From: an uncultured Actinoplanes sp.
Lineage (GTDB): Bacteria > Actinomycetota > Actinomycetes > Mycobacteriales > Micromonosporaceae
Assembly: GCA_934667465.1 (NCBI GenBank)
Contig: CAKUMG010000044.1
Coordinates: forward strand, 1 to 15,230
DNA length: 15,230 nucleotides
Direction: 5' to 3'
The notes under the pieces are model-generated. The model saw nothing but the letters and a program-made list of their open reading frames with translations. It searched no databases and was not told the origin of the DNA. Numbering within the stretch: the stretch's first letter is position 1; each line of letters opens with the position of its first letter. A program made the translations under genes and the position numbers. This document shows, one piece after another, positions 1-6,934 of the stretch.

Positions 1-1
1 T

Positions 2-1792
2 TCAAGGAGTGACGGGTAGCCGGAGGGTCACCGTCGTGCCCTGACCCGGCCGGCTCTCCGCGATCAGCGTGCCACCGTGCGCCTCGGTCAGGTGCCGGGC
101 GATCGGCAGGCCGAGTCCGCTGCCACCGGTGGCCCGGGTCCGTGAGGTGTCGGCACGCCAGAACCGGTCGAAGATCCTCGGCAAGTCATCCGCGTCGATG
201 CCGATACCGCTGTCTTCGACCATGACGACGTGGGCGTCGGACCGGGTCGCCGTGAGGGTGACAGTGACAGTGCCGCCGCGTGGTGTGTATCGGATCGCGT
301 TGGACACGAGATTACCGACGATCTGCCGGAGGCGTACGGGATCGGCATCGGCCATCGGGTCCCCGCGTACCACACACAGGACGGTCAGACCGGCCTTCGC
401 CGCGAGGCTCCGGTGCGAGTCGCACACCTGTTCCACGACGTCTTTCAGGTGCACCGGCTCGCGATGCAGGCGCAGACTCCCCGAGTCGACCGCGGCCAGA
501 TCGGCGAGATCCTCCACGATGTGGCGCAGGGTCGCCGCTTCGTCGTGCAGGAGTTCCAGCACCGCGGCCCGGTCCTGCACCACGCCGTCCTGCATCGCCT
601 CCAACCAGCCCTGGATGTTGGTCAGCGGGTTGCGCAACTCGTGCGCGATGTCGCCGACCATCTGCCGGCGCTGCGCCTCGGCCTGCTCGCGCCGCTCGGC
701 CATCTCGTGGAGGGCACGGGCCAGGTATCCGAGCTCGTCGTCGCGGGCGATCGGCAGGCGCGCCGGCCACTGGGCCGGCTGGGCGGCCGCCTCGGTCAGC
801 ACGCGTAACGGCCGCACGAGCCGGCGCCCGACCAGCACGGTGAGCACGACGGTGACCAGCAGCACCCCACCCGTGACACCGGCCATGCGCAGCGCGCTCA
901 CCCAGGTCAGGGTGAACACCGGCGCATCCGCTGGGCTCGCCGGGTCCGTGATGAACAGCAGCGCGGGAGGCGCGACGTACGGCTGCAGCTGCCGCACCCG
1001 GGTGTCCTGGATGCAGTCCTGGAGCCGCTGATTGCTCACGTCACGGGGCCTGTCGGCCGGCGCGAGCGACAGCTGATCGACGGAGAAGTCGCGGCTGATC
1101 ACCAGCTTGGTCCGGGCAGCGAGGCCCAGGCACCGCGAAGCCAGCTGGGTCAACTCCTCGAGAGCACGTTTCTCGGTGGCGGTCAGCGCGACCGTCTTGG
1201 CCCGGCACAGCGGGACGACACCATGCGGGTCCGGTCCCGTCAACTGCACCGTGGGACGACCGCTGGGATCGTCGGCGACGCGGGCGTCGACAGCGGCATG
1301 GCGCATGCAGGCGAGCTGACTCTCGGCGGAACGCCGCAGTTCCTCTTTCTCCGACCGCGGCAGCCGGTAGGGACCCACCGCTCGCGCGTCGATGCGATCG
1401 TCGCTGCCGGTCAGCGCCGGGTCGAGCCGTAACGGGTCGACCGTCGCCGACGGCCGCACAGTGGTCAGTGGCCCGGTCCCGCCCGCGTCCGCCAGCACCT
1501 CGCGGTCCTCGTTCGTCAGGGTGATCCGCCGGCCGAGTGTCGCGGATCGGTCCTGGATCAGGCCCTGGACGCCGGACCAGTCACGGTGCGTGGCGGCGTA
1601 GGCCACGAGCATGTCGTAGACGCTCTTGTCATCCGCCAGGGACCGGCCCTGCTCCTGCCGGATGGCACGGCTGGTGGACTGCACCGCCAGCCAGGCGGTC
1701 GCGGCGACGGCGGCCACCGCGATCAGCAGCGACGTGGCCAGCAGGCGCCCGATCACGCTCCGATGCAGCGGTATCCGGACCGGTCCGCTCAC
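2..1792 (-). CDS. Two-component sensor histidine kinase (BaeS-like, HAMP-HisKA-HATPase)
   Basis: This is a membrane sensor kinase of 596 residues that should autophosphorylate on His and pass the phosphate to the regulator encoded just upstream. TM1 is at about residues 13-37, an extracytoplasmic sensor at about 40-298, TM2 at about 301-321 and HAMP at about 322-375. HisKA carries DIAHELRNPL with phospho-acceptor H384. The ATPase domain has the N-box (N494, N498), DSGIGI (D527) and GSGLGL (557-562). The sensor matches no domain I recognise and holds four cysteines (C162, C196, C221, C260). The GTG start at 1792-1790 overlaps the regulator stop in GTGA, which fixes the start and indicates translational coupling; a longer open frame upstream only shadows the regulator gene. 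The stop is at 2-4, so the gene is complete. The signal sensed is unknown. Confidence 0.93.
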   Translation of the reverse strand: MSGPVRIPLHRSVIGRLLATSLLIAVAAVAATAWLAVQSTSRAIRQEQGRSLADDKSVYDMLVAYAATHRDWSGVQGLIQDRSATLGRRITLTNEDREVLADAGGTGPLTTVRPSATVDPLRLDPALTGSDDRIDARAVGPYRLPRSEKEELRRSAESQLACMRHAAVDARVADDPSGRPTVQLTGPDPHGVVPLCRAKTVALTATEKRALEELTQLASRCLGLAARTKLVISRDFSVDQLSLAPADRPRDVSNQRLQDCIQDTRVRQLQPYVAPPALLFITDPASPADAPVFTLTWVSALRMAGVTGGVLLVTVVLTVLVGRRLVRPLRVLTEAAAQPAQWPARLPIARDDELGYLARALHEMAERREQAEAQRRQMVGDIAHELRNPLTNIQGWLEAMQDGVVQDRAAVLELLHDEAATLRHIVEDLADLAAVDSGSLRLHREPVHLKDVVEQVCDSHRSLAAKAGLTVLCVVRGDPMADADPVRLRQIVGNLVSNAIRYTPRGGTVTVTLTATRSDAHVVMVEDSGIGIDADDLPRIFDRFWRADTSRTRATGGSGLGLPIARHLTEAHGGTLIAESRPGQGTTVTLRLPVTP

Positions 1793-2481
1793 CGCGGCCC
1801 ACCGGTCAGCTTGTAGCCCGTGCCGTAGACCGTGATGAGCAGCGCCGGCCGACGCGGATTCGGCTCCATCTTGCGGCGCAGGTTGGAGACGTGCATGTCG
1901 ATCGTACGGACGGTGGAACTCCGCTCGACACCACGCGTGTGATCGAGCAACTGAGCGCGAGTGAACACCCGCTCCGGCCGGGCCGCCATGGCAGCCAGGA
2001 TGGCGAACTCCCCCGGCGTGCACTCGACGACCTGCCCGGTGACCTCGACACGGTGCCGCCCGGCATCGACCGTGAGCGGGCCCACCACCGACACCTCCGC
2101 ACCTTCCGGCCCCACCGGCCGCCGGCGGCGCAGCAACGTCCGGACCCGGGCTACCAGTTCCCTCGGGCTGTACGGCTTGGTCAGGTAGTCGTCCGCCCCG
2201 AGCTCCAGTCCTGCCAGCAGGTCGTCCTCACTTGACCGCGCGGTGAGCATCAGCACCATGAGGTCGCTGTCCCGCCGCAGCGCCCGGCACACCTCCAACC
2301 CGTCCATGCCGGGCATCATGACGTCCAGGATCAGCAGGTCCGGCGGTTGGCGCCGCGCCTGCACCAGAGCCGCGCGGCCGTCGTGGACGATCGTCACCTG
2401 GTGGCCGGCCGCACGCAGGTACTGCCGAAGCAGCTCGGCTTGCCGTTGATCATCCTCGGCGACAAGTACATGGGCATACAC
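1789..2481 (-). CDS. OmpR/PhoB-family response regulator
   Basis: This cytoplasmic DNA-binding regulator is partner of the downstream kinase. The receiver domain (about 1-118) has the acidic pair E9-D10-D11, phospho-acceptor D53 in LLILDVMMPG, T80 and K102 (numbered from the GTG at 2481). The C-terminal winged helix (about 135-228) ends in the typical VRTIDMHVSNLRRKM and YGTGYKL. I chose GTG 2481 because TATAGT lies seven bases before it, as for a leaderless transcript, and because family members begin a few residues before the acidic pair. A second GTG at 2514 would add 11 residues and is preceded by AGGG at reasonable spacing, so it stays possible. The gene heads a regulator-kinase operon and may be autoregulated through the dyad at 2535-2552. 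Confidence 0.92.
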   Translation of the reverse strand: MYAHVLVAEDDQRQAELLRQYLRAAGHQVTIVHDGRAALVQARRQPPDLLILDVMMPGMDGLEVCRALRRDSDLMVLMLTARSSEDDLLAGLELGADDYLTKPYSPRELVARVRTLLRRRRPVGPEGAEVSVVGPLTVDAGRHRVEVTGQVVECTPGEFAILAAMAARPERVFTRAQLLDHTRGVERSSTVRTIDMHVSNLRRKMEPNPRRPALLITVYGTGYKLTGGPR

Positions 2482-2488
2482 GAGCGCG

Positions 2489-2494
2489 ACTATA
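2489..2494 (-). promoter_or_regulatory. Probable -10 box (TATAGT) of the regulator-kinase operon
   Basis: On the minus strand TATAGT lies seven bases before the GTG at 2481, so transcription would begin at or next to the start codon. No good -35 hexamer is seen at 17-19 bases. Confidence 0.5.
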
Positions 2495-2533
2495 GGACCG
2501 TTCCGCTGCCGCACTACAGATCCCTAGAAACCT

Positions 2534-2553
2534 GACAACTTCCTCAAGTTCTC
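2534..2553. promoter_or_regulatory. Candidate operator: AACTT-CCTC-AAGTT dyad
   Basis: Perfect arms AACTT (2537-2541) and AAGTT (2546-2550) flank CCTC, and the symmetry continues as GA/TC beyond one C/C mismatch. It lies upstream of the -10 of the response-regulator operon, in an otherwise GC-rich region shared with the divergent gene at 2701. Autoregulatory binding by the response regulator is an inference. Confidence 0.3.
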
Positions 2554-2686
2554 CGGCCACGGCACCGAGGACACCGGCCCGGAGGCTGCGGGCATTTCTT
2601 CCCGCCGTGGCTGCGGCTGGGGACCGACCGGGTCGCGGGGCGGGACCGGTGCGGACCCACCCGCTGCACCTGCTTCGACCTGCGAC

Positions 2687-2692
2687 TACATT
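2687..2692 (+). promoter_or_regulatory. Probable -10 box (TACATT), leaderless start
   Basis: TACATT sits eight bases before the ATG at 2701, and the bases between lack any Shine-Dalgarno sequence. The -35 region is not recognisable. Confidence 0.4.
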
Positions 2693-2700
2693 GCCTGATC

Positions 2701-3381
2701 ATGACTGCACCAGCCGCCGCGCCGACGCCTCCCGCCGGCAAGAAGAAGACCGTGCTCGTCCTGGTCGGCTTCGTCGCCGCCGTCGCAGCGCTGTGCGGGG
2801 CCTTTCAGCTCATCACCGCTGTCACCAGTCGTGACCCCCTCGCCGGGCTCGGCACCGCGGTGCCCGCGGCGAGCGCGATCCCTTCGGCGCCGGTGCCCAC
2901 CTGGGAACCACCGAACCAGCTCACCGATCCCCGTCCCGAGCTCGAGATCCGCCACACCCTCGAATCATGGGTGCTGGAGTCGGCTGGCGCCGCGAAGCCC
3001 ACCAAGAGCTCCTGCGACGTGCCCGACGATTTCACCGGCAACACCCCGGCATCGTTCCCCTGCAGCGTCTCGTACGGCACCAGCACAGTGACCTACGAGG
3101 TGGACGCGAAGCCGAGCAGCAGCCGCACGTTCACCTGGGACGCCGACACGACGCAGAACGTGGTGACACGCGCGGGCCTGCTGGCCGCGGTCGCCGACCG
3201 GTTCCGCGACGCGCGCTTCAGCGACCTGCGCTGCGACGAACTCCCCGAGCTGGCGCTCGCCCCGACCGGTAAGCCGATCGAGCAGCATTGCTACGTCCGC
3301 ATCGAGGGCCGGGACAAGACCGCCACCATCGACCTCATCCCGACCAGGTCCGCGCTCCGCATGGACACCCGGCTGCAGTGA
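2701..3381 (+). CDS. Membrane-anchored protein with two DUF4333-like modules
   Basis: This is a 226-residue protein of unknown role. A short Pro/Ala-rich N-terminus with KKK is followed by one TM helix (about 17-40), so the rest should lie outside the membrane. Two similar modules follow: a helix, then a Cys, a loop, a second Cys and a beta hairpin. They are C105...C121 with CSVSYGTSTVTYEV, and C178...C197 with CYVRIEGRDKTATIDL. The spacing and the strand after the second Cys resemble DUF4333, an actinobacterial secreted or lipoprotein domain; the second copy is more diverged. Each pair probably forms a disulfide (inference). The gene is divergent from the two-component operon and could be its target. 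TACATT ends eight bases before the ATG and no Shine-Dalgarno is seen, suggesting a leaderless mRNA. Confidence 0.8.
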   Translation: MTAPAAAPTPPAGKKKTVLVLVGFVAAVAALCGAFQLITAVTSRDPLAGLGTAVPAASAIPSAPVPTWEPPNQLTDPRPELEIRHTLESWVLESAGAAKPTKSSCDVPDDFTGNTPASFPCSVSYGTSTVTYEVDAKPSSSRTFTWDADTTQNVVTRAGLLAAVADRFRDARFSDLRCDELPELALAPTGKPIEQHCYVRIEGRDKTATIDLIPTRSALRMDTRLQ

Positions 3382-3480
3382 GCCGGCCATGGCCAGGCCG
3401 CGCCGGGTGGAATCCGGGTCGCGTGTCGTCGTTCCCGGCACCTGCCCGACCGGGTGATGCGGCCGTGTGAGGTAGCACGA

Positions 3481-4209
3481 TCAGCCGTCGGTGACGCCAT
3501 CGCAGATCACCTGGAACTCGTTGCCGCCCGGGTCGGCCAGCACCCAGAACGGCATGCCCTCCTCGGGTTCGGCCGTAACGGTGGCACCGATCTCGAGGAA
3601 CCCGGACACGTCACGGTCGCGGCAGAGCAGGTCCCAGCGCATCCGGCTCCGGAAGCGTTCCACACCGGGCACGGGGTCGAAGACCAGGTAATCCCAGGGG
3701 AAATCCGGCGCGCCGACGACCACCGCGGCATCGCCCTCCTCGATCACCTGACCGTCGAGCACCCGAGCCCACCAGCGGGCCGACCCGAGCGCGTCGGAGG
3801 TCTTGACGACCAGCTCGAAAATGCCGGCGGGGCGGTCGTCGGCAGCAGGGAACGCGCAGAACTCGTTGTCCTCGACGTCCATGAGGACGTACCAGGGGTC
3901 CTCGCCGGGGGCGCGCACCACCCGTGCGCCGGCTTCCAGCAGACGGTCCGGCGTAGACCCGGGCAGGCGCAGGTCGACGTGCACCCGAGCGTCATCGACC
4001 GGGAGGAGGACATCTGTCTGTCGCAACCGCAAGACTTCCCGGGCGGGCCGTCCTGGACCGGGAATGATCAGGTTCCGCGCCCAGTCGACCCGGCCACCGA
4101 GGGCATCTCCCCAGAACGGGAGCTCCCGCCGCGGGTCGGCGACCTGGAGCGTCAATCCGTTGAATTGAGCCAGCGGGCGGATGAACCGCCGCAGCATCTC
4201 AGAGACCAT
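3481..4209 (-). CDS. Two-domain VOC (glyoxalase/bleomycin-resistance fold) protein
   Basis: This 242-residue cytoplasmic protein is made of two VOC modules, at about 16-120 and 129-236. Each ends in the family's closing strand and turn: WYVLMDVEDNEFCAF in the first and FWVLADPGGNEFQVI in the second. Glutamates E116 and E231 stand where VOC enzymes often place a metal ligand. Such Glyoxalase_6-type proteins are common in actinobacteria and mostly uncharacterised; the substrate cannot be read from the sequence. The start is ATG at 4209; an ATG four codons in (4197) is an alternative, and neither has a clear Shine-Dalgarno. It lies downstream of, and on the same strand as, the STAS gene, 158 bases away, so it probably has its own promoter. 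Confidence 0.88.
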   Translation of the reverse strand: MVSEMLRRFIRPLAQFNGLTLQVADPRRELPFWGDALGGRVDWARNLIIPGPGRPAREVLRLRQTDVLLPVDDARVHVDLRLPGSTPDRLLEAGARVVRAPGEDPWYVLMDVEDNEFCAFPAADDRPAGIFELVVKTSDALGSARWWARVLDGQVIEEGDAAVVVGAPDFPWDYLVFDPVPGVERFRSRMRWDLLCRDRDVSGFLEIGATVTAEPEEGMPFWVLADPGGNEFQVICDGVTDG

Positions 4210-4293
4210 GTCAGCATTTACCGCGGAGGCGAAGCAGACAAACCCACTGATACGACTCGATGGAGTGACGTTAGAAGATCCAGACGGGCACCG

Positions 4294-4314
4294 GGCCTAA
4301 TAAGGAATTTGGCC
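4294..4314. repeat. AT-rich imperfect inverted repeat between STAS and VOC genes
   Basis: GGCCTAAT (4294-4301), AAGGA, then ATTTGGCC (4307-4314): arms pair at seven of eight positions. It is an AT-rich patch in GC-rich DNA, 54 bases past the STAS stop and 85 bases before the VOC start. It may be a terminator or an operator; there is no U-tract. Confidence 0.3.
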
Positions 4315-4367
4315 GACGAGGGCAGGCCGGCTGAGTTCACCGGGCGGCGGGCGACCGCTGTGCCCCG

Positions 4368-4736
4368 TCACCCCTGCGGGTCGTCCTCGAAGAGGTGCTG
4401 CATCTGGATGATGGTGAAGACCCGGCGCACGAGCGGCTGCGGCCGCACCAGACAGAATCCGGCGCCGGCCCGCCGAGCGGCAAGAGAGCCGTCGAGCAGA
4501 GCACCGATGGCCTCGGAGTCGATGAATTCCACGCCTGCCAGATCAACGACGATGTCACCCACCCCACCGGCGTCGACGACCTCGAACAACGCCTCCCGCA
4601 GGTCATCGCTGGCGCCGAGGTCGAACTCGCCGGTGAGCGTGAACCGCACCACCGGCACCCCCGCGGACGGGACCGTCGTCTCGCGGGCGATGAGGTAGTA
4701 GTCGTCGGACACGGGTACTTGTCTACCAGCAAGCAC
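4368..4736 (-). CDS. STAS-domain anti-sigma factor antagonist (RsbV/SpoIIAA-like)
   Basis: This small cytoplasmic protein of 122 residues should bind an anti-sigma ATPase when unphosphorylated and release its target. The STAS fold is visible: VVRFTLTGEFDLG near residues 29-41, then VDLAGVEFIDSEAIGALL (64-81). The phospho-acceptor serine of the family is kept as S74, in D-S-E-A-I-G, at the site of Ser58 of SpoIIAA and Ser56 of RsbV. It follows the ATPase gene by 59 bases on the same strand, so the two probably form an operon and a working partner-switch pair. The start is uncertain: GTG at 4736 gives 122 residues, and GTG at 4712 would give 114 beginning near SDDYYLIA. Neither has a strong ribosome site. 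Confidence 0.87.
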   Translation of the reverse strand: MLAGRQVPVSDDYYLIARETTVPSAGVPVVRFTLTGEFDLGASDDLREALFEVVDAGGVGDIVVDLAGVEFIDSEAIGALLDGSLAARRAGAGFCLVRPQPLVRRVFTIIQMQHLFEDDPQG

Positions 4737-4795
4737 CCGGCACCCACCCCGTCGACATGATCACGAGTCGAACACATGTTTCATACGTGAGATAT

Positions 4796-5227
4796 CTACG
4801 CCTTCACCGGAAAAGTGGCCCAGATGTGTTTGGTGCCCGCCGTGGCGTACCAGCCCACTTGGAGAGACAGGCTGAGCGCGAGCTGCAAGCCGCGCCCTCC
4901 CGCGCCCGCCGGCCTGGTGTCGGCCAGTTCCGGCACGGAGCCGAGGTCGTGGTCCGCCACATCGAGCACGAACTCCTGCGGCGTACAGAGCAGGCGCACC
5001 TTGGTGGGTGGACGGCCATGCCTGATCGCATTGGTTGCCAGCTCGGTGGCGACCAGCACCAACCGCTCGGCGACGTCGCTCAACCCCGCATGCGGAACAC
5101 TGCCATGATCGAGAAGGGCCTTGTTCAGCGAAGCACGGAGCTCGCGCAGCTCATCGCCGGTGTTCAAAATCCAGAGGTGGAGTTCCCGGGCTTCCGGCGG
5201 CGGCGGTGCCGTGCGTAGCTGGTTCAC
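4796..5227 (-). CDS. Anti-sigma-type serine kinase ATPase (RsbW/SpoIIAB-like, HATPase_c_2)
   Basis: This 143-residue GHKL-fold protein is of the type that binds a sigma factor or antagonist and phosphorylates a STAS partner. The N-box is intact: E62 and N66 in TELATNAIRHG, matching the catalytic base and Mg ligand of SpoIIAB. D92 follows in VADHD, and a glycine-rich lid GAGGRGLQLA is at 108-117. The N-terminus carries an ELHLWIL segment shared with the paralogue at 12937-13365. It is probably co-transcribed with the STAS gene, its natural substrate. The start is GTG at 5227; no clear Shine-Dalgarno is present. No sigma-B-type sigma gene is adjacent, so the final target is unknown. Confidence 0.88.
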   Translation of the reverse strand: MNQLRTAPPPPEARELHLWILNTGDELRELRASLNKALLDHGSVPHAGLSDVAERLVLVATELATNAIRHGRPPTKVRLLCTPQEFVLDVADHDLGSVPELADTRPAGAGGRGLQLALSLSLQVGWYATAGTKHIWATFPVKA

Positions 5228-5318
5228 GCACCGGTCTTGCCCCGTGAGGCGGTCAGCGACACACCACCTCCATCACAGGCCCGCCGCACAACACCGGCAG
5301 CGGCGCGACCAGGCCCGC

Positions 5319-5324
5319 TACTGT
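5319..5324 (+). promoter_or_regulatory. Probable -10 box (TACTGT), leaderless start
   Basis: TACTGT ends six bases before the ATG at 5331, with no Shine-Dalgarno. No convincing -35 is visible. Confidence 0.4.
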
Positions 5325-5330
5325 GATGCG

Positions 5331-5975
5331 ATGCCGGTGCACATGATCGAGAAGCGGCCGGAAAAGGCCGAACGGGGCGACCGCGACACCATCGGCGGCT
5401 GGCCGCTGCTGGATCCAGGTGAGTCCTGGCCGGCGTGTTACTGCGGCGACCGCATGGTTCTCTTCTTTCAGGTCAGCATCCCGGCCGACATCCCGGCCTT
5501 CGGCGGGGACCACCTCCTGGTCTTTCAGTGCCCCACCCACGATGACGTGGCCGTTCCGAAGTCACGGCAGCTCCCGGATGGTTACTGGGACACCCTGACC
5601 GATCCGTACGACGGTCCGTTCTGGCGAATCTTGCTGCGCACTTCGGGAGTGCCGGCCACCGAGGCCGACCCGTACGTGCAACCTCTCCGGCTCGACCTGC
5701 GGCCCGGCACCGAGATGGTCGACGGCGGCCGGGGCCGGCAGGGGTTCAAGATCGGTGGCGTCGCCTCCTGGGCGCAGTACCCGGAGGACTACCGCTGCGC
5801 GTGCGGAACCGAGCTGACCTTTCTGGCCCAGGTCCCGGAGAACTGGGGTTTCGACCTGTGGCCGATGCAGGACGGCCGCGACCAGGTCCAGCTGTTCCTC
5901 GGCAACGAGATCTACATCCTGGCCTGCCCCGCCCGCTGCCATCCCGAAGCCCTCTGGCCCGTGGCGCAGAACTGA
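5331..5975 (+). CDS. DUF1963 (YwqG-like) family protein, two-lobed with Cys motifs
   Basis: This is a 214-residue soluble protein of unknown function. It is built from two similar lobes. Lobe one has GGWPLL at 22-27, C36-x-C38-G, a Phe/Gln-rich strand FFQVS, and C67-P-x-H70. Lobe two has KIGGVASWAQ at 140-149, C156-x-C158-G, TFLAQV, and C199-PARC-H204. The GG...WxQ...CxCG...LAQ pattern is that of DUF1963 proteins. The paired Cys/His motifs look like structural metal sites, which is inference. ATG 5331 is chosen because a TANNNT box lies six bases before it and the family similarity begins just inside; the frame stays open further upstream but over the ATPase gene's promoter. The gene ends before a strong shared hairpin at 5997-6033. 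Confidence 0.82.
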   Translation: MPVHMIEKRPEKAERGDRDTIGGWPLLDPGESWPACYCGDRMVLFFQVSIPADIPAFGGDHLLVFQCPTHDDVAVPKSRQLPDGYWDTLTDPYDGPFWRILLRTSGVPATEADPYVQPLRLDLRPGTEMVDGGRGRQGFKIGGVASWAQYPEDYRCACGTELTFLAQVPENWGFDLWPMQDGRDQVQLFLGNEIYILACPARCHPEALWPVAQN

Positions 5976-5996
5976 CAGCCGCGTGACAACGAGGGC

Positions 5997-6033
5997 GGCG
6001 ACGGCACCCACGGTTGCCGTGAGTGCCGTCGCC
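5997..6033. terminator. Bidirectional hairpin terminator between convergent genes
   Basis: GGCGACGGCAC (5997-6007) pairs perfectly with GTGCCGTCGCC (6023-6033), and inside it CACGG (6009-6013) pairs with CCGTG (6017-6021) around loop TTG. The result is a 16-bp stem with one C/A mismatch. It lies 22 bases past the DUF1963 stop and 8 bases past the stop of the convergent anti-sigma gene. No U-tract is seen, which is usual in high-GC actinobacteria. Confidence 0.8.
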
Positions 6034-6040
6034 CAGATCT

Positions 6041-6934
6041 CTACGAGCCGGCCGGTGCGGTGATCGTGATCGGCGCCCCGAAGTCGTAGAACTCGGTGGT
6101 GGGGAACGGGTCCTGCCCCTCCACCGCTCCCCCGATGCGCCGGATCAGGTTGCCGGCGACCCAGACGTCGACGGTGACGGCGCCGCTGTAGGAGTCGAGC
6201 CCATCCCAGTCGAACCAGACGAGCGTCTTCTCCGGCAGACTCGCCAGCGCGGAGACCGGGTCGGCCGCGCTGGTGGCCTCCGGCAGCGTCAGCCGGTAGT
6301 GGGTGGCATCCTCCCCCCGTACCTGCTCCGTGCCGACGGTCTCGACATCGGCGTCACCGGTGACCGCCCGCACCACGTCGGCCGCGGCCTCCGCGAACGG
6401 GGTGGGCCTGTCCTCCCCGGACAGCTCCTTCCGGGTGGTCTTGCCCTTCGCGGTGGACCAGCGGACGTCACCCACGATGATTCTCGTGCTGCTCGTCCCC
6501 TCGCCGGTGGTGACCACCCGCGAGTCGGCTCCGGCGATCTCGCCGGAGGCACCGAAACTGCCACCGCCGTGTACGGCCTGCTCGAACCGCAACGTCTTCG
6601 ACTGCCCGGTCTGCTGGGCGGCCGCGAGCAACAGCTGCGGGGCATCGGTGGCCGGGGGCTGCACGGGCTCGCCCGTGTTCCCGAACGCGACCACAGCGAC
6701 GACAGCGGCCACGGCAGCGGCGGCCACCCCGGCGGCGGCAGCGCTCCAGCCGAGGCGACGGTGGCGGCGGACGGCGTGCGGACGGTGCGCGGGCTCGGTG
6801 CGGATCGTGGTCTGAGTCATGGACTTCTCCCGGATGGCTTCGTAGCGGGCGGACCCGGGCGCCGGCGGCGCCGCACGCAGGAGAGGGTCGAGCCGGCCGA
6901 TCCGGTTCAGGTCGTCGTCCTCGTACGCGTTCAT
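6041..6934 (-). CDS. Membrane-anchored regulator of the ECF sigma factor (CU044_5270-like)
   Basis: This protein of 297 residues is coupled to the ECF sigma gene. A cytoplasmic part (1-60) carries the DDLNRIGRLDPLLRAAPP segment typical of this actinobacterial group. One Ala/Val-rich TM helix follows (about 61-85). The extracytoplasmic domain (about 86-297) is mostly beta, with WFDWDG and TVDVWVAGNLIRRI stretches that recall LolA/LppX-type lipid-binding folds. It lacks an obvious zinc-finger anti-sigma motif (HxxxCxxC). By position it probably holds or tunes the sigma factor, but this is inference. Its ATG (6934-6932) overlaps the sigma stop as TGATG, so translation is coupled. It ends at the shared hairpin at 5997-6033. 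Confidence 0.83.
   Translation of the reverse strand: MNAYEDDDLNRIGRLDPLLRAAPPAPGSARYEAIREKSMTQTTIRTEPAHRPHAVRRHRRLGWSAAAAGVAAAAVAAVVAVVAFGNTGEPVQPPATDAPQLLLAAAQQTGQSKTLRFEQAVHGGGSFGASGEIAGADSRVVTTGEGTSSTRIIVGDVRWSTAKGKTTRKELSGEDRPTPFAEAAADVVRAVTGDADVETVGTEQVRGEDATHYRLTLPEATSAADPVSALASLPEKTLVWFDWDGLDSYSGAVTVDVWVAGNLIRRIGGAVEGQDPFPTTEFYDFGAPITITAPAGS

Noticed and set aside
3382..3480. Terminator between the convergent DUF4333-like and VOC genes
   Set aside because: Only short palindromes such as GGCCATGGCC and a 5-bp stem were found; none stands out from GC-rich background.
4368..4736. Idea that E75 in the STAS motif D-S-E replaces the phospho-serine as a phosphomimic
   Set aside because: In SpoIIAA and RsbV the phospho-acceptor is the first residue after the Asp, which is S74 here; only the second position is Glu.
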